DNA from: Laccaria trichodermophora
Lineage: Eukaryota > Basidiomycota > Agaricomycetes > Agaricales > Hydnangiaceae
Length of the DNA: 64,000 bases
Assembly (NCBI GenBank): GCA_018417955.1
Contig: JACTVC010000001.1
Span: forward strand, 4,340,001 to 4,404,000
Direction of reading: 5' to 3'
Shown: one piece after another, positions 58,585 through 64,000 of the stretch
How positions within the stretch are numbered: position 1 is the first letter of the stretch
Layout of the letters: each line of letters starts with the position of its first letter
Position numbers and translations under genes: made by a program
The notes under the pieces: model-generated
What the model was told of the DNA's origin: nothing
Databases searched by the model: none
The model's input: only the letters and a program-made list of their open reading frames with translations

Positions 58585-60109
58585 CATGAGTTGGTTAATT
58601 TGGGATAAGGGAAGAGACTTGAATTTTTTATTGAGGTCGTTCTTTATTTGATTGTGAAGTGTGTTCCAGTCTCGTATGTCAGTTGGATTTGATGAAAAGC
58701 ATTCATCGAGTTCCGCCTCCCATTCCTCGTCTGCAAGTTCTAAATCATCAGTATTTTTCTGAGCCACATGATCGGGGTCTGCAGAATTTTCGGGGCTACT
58801 CTCGCATCCACTGTTTCTCTTTCCTAGGTGCGAGATCTGGTCGTCAAATAATAAATGTGGTGGACTCATCGATTCTTCACGGATCTGGACCAAATCAAGA
58901 AAAACATCTGCTGGGGTTTCATCATCAAATATTAGATGGGGTGTGCTGGCAGATTCAATGTGAATTTGAATGTCATTTTCTCCTGCATCTTCTTCGGCAA
59001 CAATCTCTGTGTCTCTTTCGAGAGGAATTTCGAGCTCTGGACTCTCCTGCTTGATTGCGGTGGCCTGAAAATTTTTAACAGCTTTGAACTTCGATTAAAA
59101 AGTATATTTGACAAACCTCAAATGTATCTTCCCCAAATCCACTTGAATCTGATCGACCTGAATCTGATTCCATGTTATCCTCATGGTCTATACATGGCCT
59201 TTTGTCAGCCTTCGTGAATCCAAGATCTTCAAGAGTCTTCTGATCTTTTAGAAGGGACTTATAATGAAATTGAGTTCGCATCGATTTGCTCCCAACATCT
59301 AGACCTTTTTTATATTCTTTAGGATGGTTTGCGACTAATAAGATGGGATTAACGCAGAAAGTGAAAGCCGAGTTTAAAGCACGCACTCTTTCTCTCCTTC
59401 CGCAACTTCTTTCTTGTCTTTTTTGGAACCCAATCCTCATCCATCAGATTGTCTCCGACATCAATCGCCATTCGCATGAGGGCGACATACAAGCCCTTAT
59501 TTCTGTACTTTCTTGGATTCACCCCGGGCCGTGTTTCTTCGACCTTGTCAAGAAAATCCTCTTCGTCTTCACTATCAATATCGCCATCGGACTCTACACC
59601 ATCGCACACTGGTCTACTGCTGTCAACGTGCACGTTGGGAACCCACTCTTCATCGTCGACATCATCGAGATCGTTATCTATCAGCGGATCAGGTGTGTGT
59701 GATGTTTCCACATGCGGGCCGCAGATTGGCTCATCTGTGTGAGAAACATCTGTCTTGGGCTTCGACTGATTTTGGAGACCAGAGATGTTGCGTTTGACTT
59801 TCTTCTTAGGAGGCATTGGCGTATACAGTCAAATTTCAACATTTTATTGTGGGGCAACCACTTGATGAAACCCTTTGGAACGTGGTGGACACGCGCCATT
59901 TATCAAAAGGAAGCGATTACACATTTTTTCAGATTTTTCCATTTCCTTTTAAGGGTTTTCGCCAAAATCTCAGGGACCATTTCCTTAAATAGACATTTTC
60001 TCAAGAACGGCTCGGTGAATCGCTTTGAAATTTGACCAGGAACTTCAACTAACTAATACACAACATTTCAGATACTCAAAAAGAAAGTGCTATGTCAGCC
60101 ATTTTTTTA

Positions 60110-60133
60110 GTGGGCTTTGCTTGTCCACGACTG
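60110..60133 (-). repeat. Tc1-like terminal inverted repeat, right
   Basis: Exact reverse complement of 55785-55808; followed by TA. Confidence 0.95.
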
Positions 60134-60135
60134 TA

Positions 60136-63100
60136 CCTCCCACTTGCCTCCCACAGTGGTTCGGCGTCAAGTCAGGCCACAAGGATGGCGGTCAACTGAG
60201 AAGTGTGTCAGAGAAGCAAAACGACGAACGCCTCTCAAGACTGAGGGAAATTGAAACTCCAAGGGACGAACGAAAGGAAGATGCGTGGTCACGGTCAACA
60301 GGATTGCAATCGATTTTTTTAACTTCAATTCCATCTTTAGACTACCACCCGGTAACCCGCTCGAAGCCACTTTGCATAACACGGAGGAGACTTGGTTAGC
60401 TCGGATTGGTCGTCAGCATTTCTTTCCTACAAGTCGACAACGCTTGCCCTGAACGGCCTTTCCATTGCAGACGTGCCATTTCTAACGATGCCCACCTCGA
60501 CGACGGTAATACTCTTTCGATAAGCTCCAAGATAGCATACTAGGTTACTGCCGTCCACCTGGTCATAAGCGCAAGCCTCAGTCGGAGAGCTGGAAAGTAG
60601 GGATAATGGCCATTTCTCCTTTGGTAAGTCGGCGCCCTTATTCATTCCTACCCTTATCCCTCCCGAGACCTCTGGATGCCTTTTCACTCGCATATATTCG
60701 ATATTTCGTCCGCTAACTCCCCCGTTCGTTACTCAGGTTCTGGTTTCATAACACCAACGCAAGCCCAACTTCGATGCTTGTACCGTCTTTCCTCCACCAT
60801 GGCCCGCACGACCCGGCCACTTCATTCCCTCGTGCATCGATTCACGAAGGAAATTTCGTCATTGTCTAATCCTGTTAACGAACTTGCCTCCATACCAAGC
60901 TCACTGGTCGAACATCGAATCTTTGCCAGTGGCCGCAGGCAGACCCCTCACACATCGATCGTCTCATCCATTGCGCCCAGCTATGTGGCTTTCAGTCATT
61001 CGCCCCTTCAAATGCTCGCGCAGTACTCAGAGCTTTTCGGTTACCTCATCCCGACGCTCTGTGTGTCGTGGCATACACGGTATGCCACTCAATGGCCCCA
61101 ATCTCCGCCTGTGATACCAGTAATCATCACCTCTGAACTCGGCGTTCACACCGCATAGATTCTCCATCGTGCGTATCCATCCGCAGCTCGTCGCCGCCAC
61201 GGGCTGCCGCAACGTCACACACGGATGTACCCACCGCTGATTGGCAACTGTAAGTTTGGATTACGCGTGGCCGACGACGATGGGTACTGACACCTGCCTT
61301 CTTTTTCAATAGTTCTACGGCCAATAACGAACTACCAAGGGCAAGGGCCTAAGGTGAGAAACACCATACTCATCGGAGGGTCGTCGTCTCTTCTCGCACG
61401 GACGCCGACTTCCATGGAGGGTGGGCGTGGCTATTGCGCATAGGTCGGTCATACTTGGATGCTTCGCATGCGTCGGGTTAGTGCTCACAACATTTGTCCA
61501 CACGTTCGCTTGGGGTGCGTATGTATGCTCTGCTTTTGCTCCACGGGAAGGAGAAGGGGCGTAAAGTCTGGTACAGCCTAGATCTTGGTAGCGGTATTCA
61601 ATGGTGTAGTGGTTTTTTTTGGCTGCAAGCCCGGCAAAGCCAAGACGTTTGACTGATTTGCTATTACTTCCTACTCCTACAAGTTTCATATAACCTCTGT
61701 CGCGCAAACATAATTTCATGTTTTGTATGTAGCGCGGGAGTTGAACACGATACGACATGCTACAGATGGCCCATGGATCCTTGCTGCGTAGATTCTGCAC
61801 AGTAAGTTGTTTACGACCTCCCGTACAAACGGAGAGAGTGAATTGTGACCGTGTAAGAGCAGAGACCGTGACAGGGTTCTGAGATACATTCATGAGTAAG
61901 GGCAGAAAGGGAGAACCAAAAAGACAGACCAGAGGAGGGCGAAGAGTGCCGTTGCGGTTGCGAGCGCGAATGGCCTAGCAAAATGAGTTTAACAGGCACC
62001 AGTATGACGAGGATAGTGGGAATCAAAAGGCGGTTCAAGAATGGGAAAGCTCTTCGTAATCGTTGATAAGGGTAGCCATTCTGTCAAAGAAATGGTGTTG
62101 TTCGTATCATCATCGAGAAACCAATTCGAGAGACTTACCATGCACACAAAGCTTTGTGAATGGCCGTCCTTAATTCCATGTACAAACCGACAGGGTAGGA
62201 GGGGCTAGTCGAATCCTTCATCGATCACCAGCCGAGGTGAAGGTAGCACCTACAGGCAATGGAAGTTGAATACGGGAAGATCAAAGAAGCGAGGGTGTCA
62301 TACTTACCCCAGTCGAAAGGACACAGGGCGCAAAAACTTCGCTACCAACAGGGACATCCCATCGCTCTTAATCGCCACCCCGAATCTCCTGAAACCGTTT
62401 CCCTCTTTGCTATCCTCCATGCAAGCAAGAACGGGGTAAGGCACGTGCGGCAGGATTCTGCGCACTCAAAGTTGCCCACCAAGTGCTTTGTTTCGAGGTA
62501 TTACGAATCTTGTGCAGCAGCAGCCCAAAGTTTGCCACAGGTAGGAGAAGGGGAAGAAAAGGTCGGAGAAAGGGGTGAGCCATTGCCTGTCTTGTGGGAT
62601 AGAATCGAGGAGGGCACGACGAATGAGAACGGGGTGGACTTTGTAAGTCTGTATGCCGGTGTAAGCAACGTGTTTTGGAAAAAAGAGAGGGGAGAAAAGA
62701 AGTACGTACTTGTACTTCATGAGAGGCTATAACGATCCCTACACATCCTAGTCGAAGAACCCATTCCATCGCGACGTTCCCTTGAAATACACTATGCTTC
62801 CTTGGTTTCACGGATGGACCACAACGAGGGGGAGGGCACGCTTGCTACACGTAGGTGACGCGGCGGCTGGAGATGGACGTTGAGCGCGAGCTTGATTGCG
62901 GAATAACTGCAAGGAGGTCCAGTTGCGTGGGCCACAAGATTGCACACCTGAATGGAAGATGTAGCGCAAACGACGTTATAGGGCGAGTCCTTTGCAAAAA
63001 GCACGTTAAGAGGAAGGTAGAGCAATTAATAAAGTCGTCTCGGACTTTGGCCGCCGACGCAGTAAGCTAGAGTGAAGACAGGTTCAGACCCCAGAAGAAG

Positions 63101-64000
63101 GGGAAATAAAGCACGAACTCACCCTGGTATGATCTCCAGTTCCATATCACTCGGCCCAGCGACGTATTCACACTGACGTGCGTCCTCGCTGGGCACGAAG
63201 AACACTGCAACCATGAGATGGATACGTCATGGCATCCTTCATAGACGAATGTGACCCAGGCGTGACATTTCGACTGAACGTTATTGATATTTACTCGTCC
63301 CTCGTCCCAGAGCAAGTGAGTACGAAGTGGAGCCTTTTTCCGATTTCGTGTGTAAAGCTCACTGACGTGAGCAGGTGCGGTTGAACGTTGAACGTTGAAC
63401 TTTGAAGCAAATGTATGCCCTGGCAAACGTCAAAACAACGGAACCTTTCAGACAACCCAACACATAAGAGTGCCGTGCCAGAGCTTGAATGGACGACAGC
63501 AACGAAGGATGACTTCGCCTGCTGGCTCTCTTTCTATTGTATGTCTCGGAGAACATCAGATCACGACTATCCCACTGATCAACCACCCTCCTAGAGGAAG
63601 ATCACACCGTCCTCCCCACTCTGAAGTGCGTTCTTTCCGGACAGTTCAACAGGCGTCGATCCAGATTCCATCTAGAACAACGGCTCAGACGACAACAATG
63701 ACCAAGGGATACGGCAGCATTGTTCCTCATTACCCCCCCCCCCCCCCCATCCGTCTCCCGCATCGCAACTAGCTTCGTCCAAAGGATGGGTACATTCGAA
63801 GGGGGCATCGCACCGTGATCACCTACTATGCCAAGCGACGTGGAGCCAGAAGCTGAAGCGGAGAGGGAACGCGACCGTAGTCGCACAGAAGCTGAAGCTG
63901 TACTTACACGGGAGACTCAGCTTGGGATCCTCGTTGAAGACCGTGTGCTGTCTATGATGGAGAGCACAAAGTCGCTCCCTCCACCATCCTCCAGGTGTCT
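60136..64000. other. CpG-normal region, possible spliced genes, none identified
   Basis: Base use is more even than to the left, and the low-complexity tracts stop. Well-formed intron-like segments occur: minus strand 62079-62139 (GTAAGTCTC to TTTGACAG), 62250-62309 (GTAAGTATG to GCCTGTAG) and 63069-63122 (GTGAGTTCG to CACTCTAG); plus strand 60624-60737 (GTAAGTCGG to ACTCAG) and 61249-61311 (GTAAGTTTG to TCAATAG). I could not join exons into a convincing protein. The largest frames (61315-61893 minus; 62259-62732 plus) have no recognised domain. A run of about 15 C lies near 63736. Confidence 0.4.

Larger units (their letters stand above)
55973..59816 (-). pseudogene. Tc1-like DDE transposase, split by hAT insertion and one stop
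   Basis: Exons: 59816-59387, 59334-59117, 59064-57016 (holding the hAT insertion), 56953-56287 and 56230-55973. Without the insertion the frame is continuous (894 codons): KSLPLSQINQLM joins ILRNFATLRLKG. The acidic N-terminal region (DNDLDDVDDEEW, SDGDIDSEDEEDF) precedes a helix-turn-helix-like part (LCKRTACRWLVKLGW). The catalytic core shows FHDESSFHAFEH, LFIYDQSSAHAAL and FLPKFHCKLNPIEM, the D, D, E/D positions of this family, then YWGWAKYRYRQ. A TGA at 56107-56105 stands where the family has Arg (FINRSW). The gene is therefore inactive here, but its ends could be moved by a relative. Confidence 0.9.
55785..60133 (-). mobile_element. Tc1/mariner-like DDE transposon, complete ends
   Basis: The element has perfect 24-bp terminal inverted repeats (55785-55808 and 60110-60133, starting CAGTCGTGGACAAGCAAAGC) and is flanked by TA on both sides (55783-55784, 60134-60135), the Tc1/mariner signature. 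It lies 97 bp upstream of the start codon of the NACHT-ankyrin gene. It encodes one transposase on the minus strand, interrupted by a hAT-like insertion. Confidence 0.9.

Overview
The window looks like a transposon-dense stretch of a mushroom-forming basidiomycete (Agaricomycete) genome. The evidence is genes split by 40-60 bp GT-AG introns, a KDZ transposase, CxC5/CxC6 cysteine-cluster proteins that occur with KDZ elements, a SWIM-type MULE transposase, a NACHT-ankyrin gene, a basidiomycete-type Tc1-like DDE element and a captured piece of fungalysin. No clearly intact housekeeping gene is visible. Everything here comes from reading the sequence; no search or alignment was run.

Layout: 1-550 is a broken NACHT-ankyrin copy. 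1706-5154 is a complete MULE element (TIRs plus a 9-bp target duplication). 5.2-15.6 kb is non-coding: satellites, CA-rich tracts, inverted repeats and palindromic arrays. 15.9-20.4 kb (+) and 21.5-24.2 kb (-) are two convergent copies of a two-gene unit (a lysine-rich protein plus a CxC5/CxC6 DDE-like transposase). 24.2-28.2 kb and 30.4-35.0 kb are two large non-coding inverted-repeat structures made of tandem and palindromic units. 35.3-37.0 kb (-) is an unrecognised gene. 37.3-42.8 kb holds a decayed KDZ transposase. 43.4-47.2 kb (-) is a Copia Gag-Pol relic split by a nested LTR-like insertion. 51.1-55.7 kb (-) is a NACHT-ankyrin gene. Just upstream of its start codon sits a complete 4.35 kb TA-flanked DDE transposon (55785-60133), itself split by a 929-bp hAT-like element with an 8-bp target duplication that carries a fungalysin fragment. 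60.1-64.0 kb is more even in composition but has no gene I can name.

Two themes stand out. First, almost every otherwise readable gene carries an in-frame TGA, several at positions where Arg is expected, and copies of one LTR-like repeat differ by CG to TG/CA changes; this points to methylation- or RIP-like C-to-T decay. Second, at least nine loci share an unusual architecture: a conserved C-rich arm (core CAGTACTTTAC) next to an array of short self-complementary units whose sequence is uniform within a locus but different between loci, in three places near a tRNA-like pol III head. I do not recognise this as a described repeat class.
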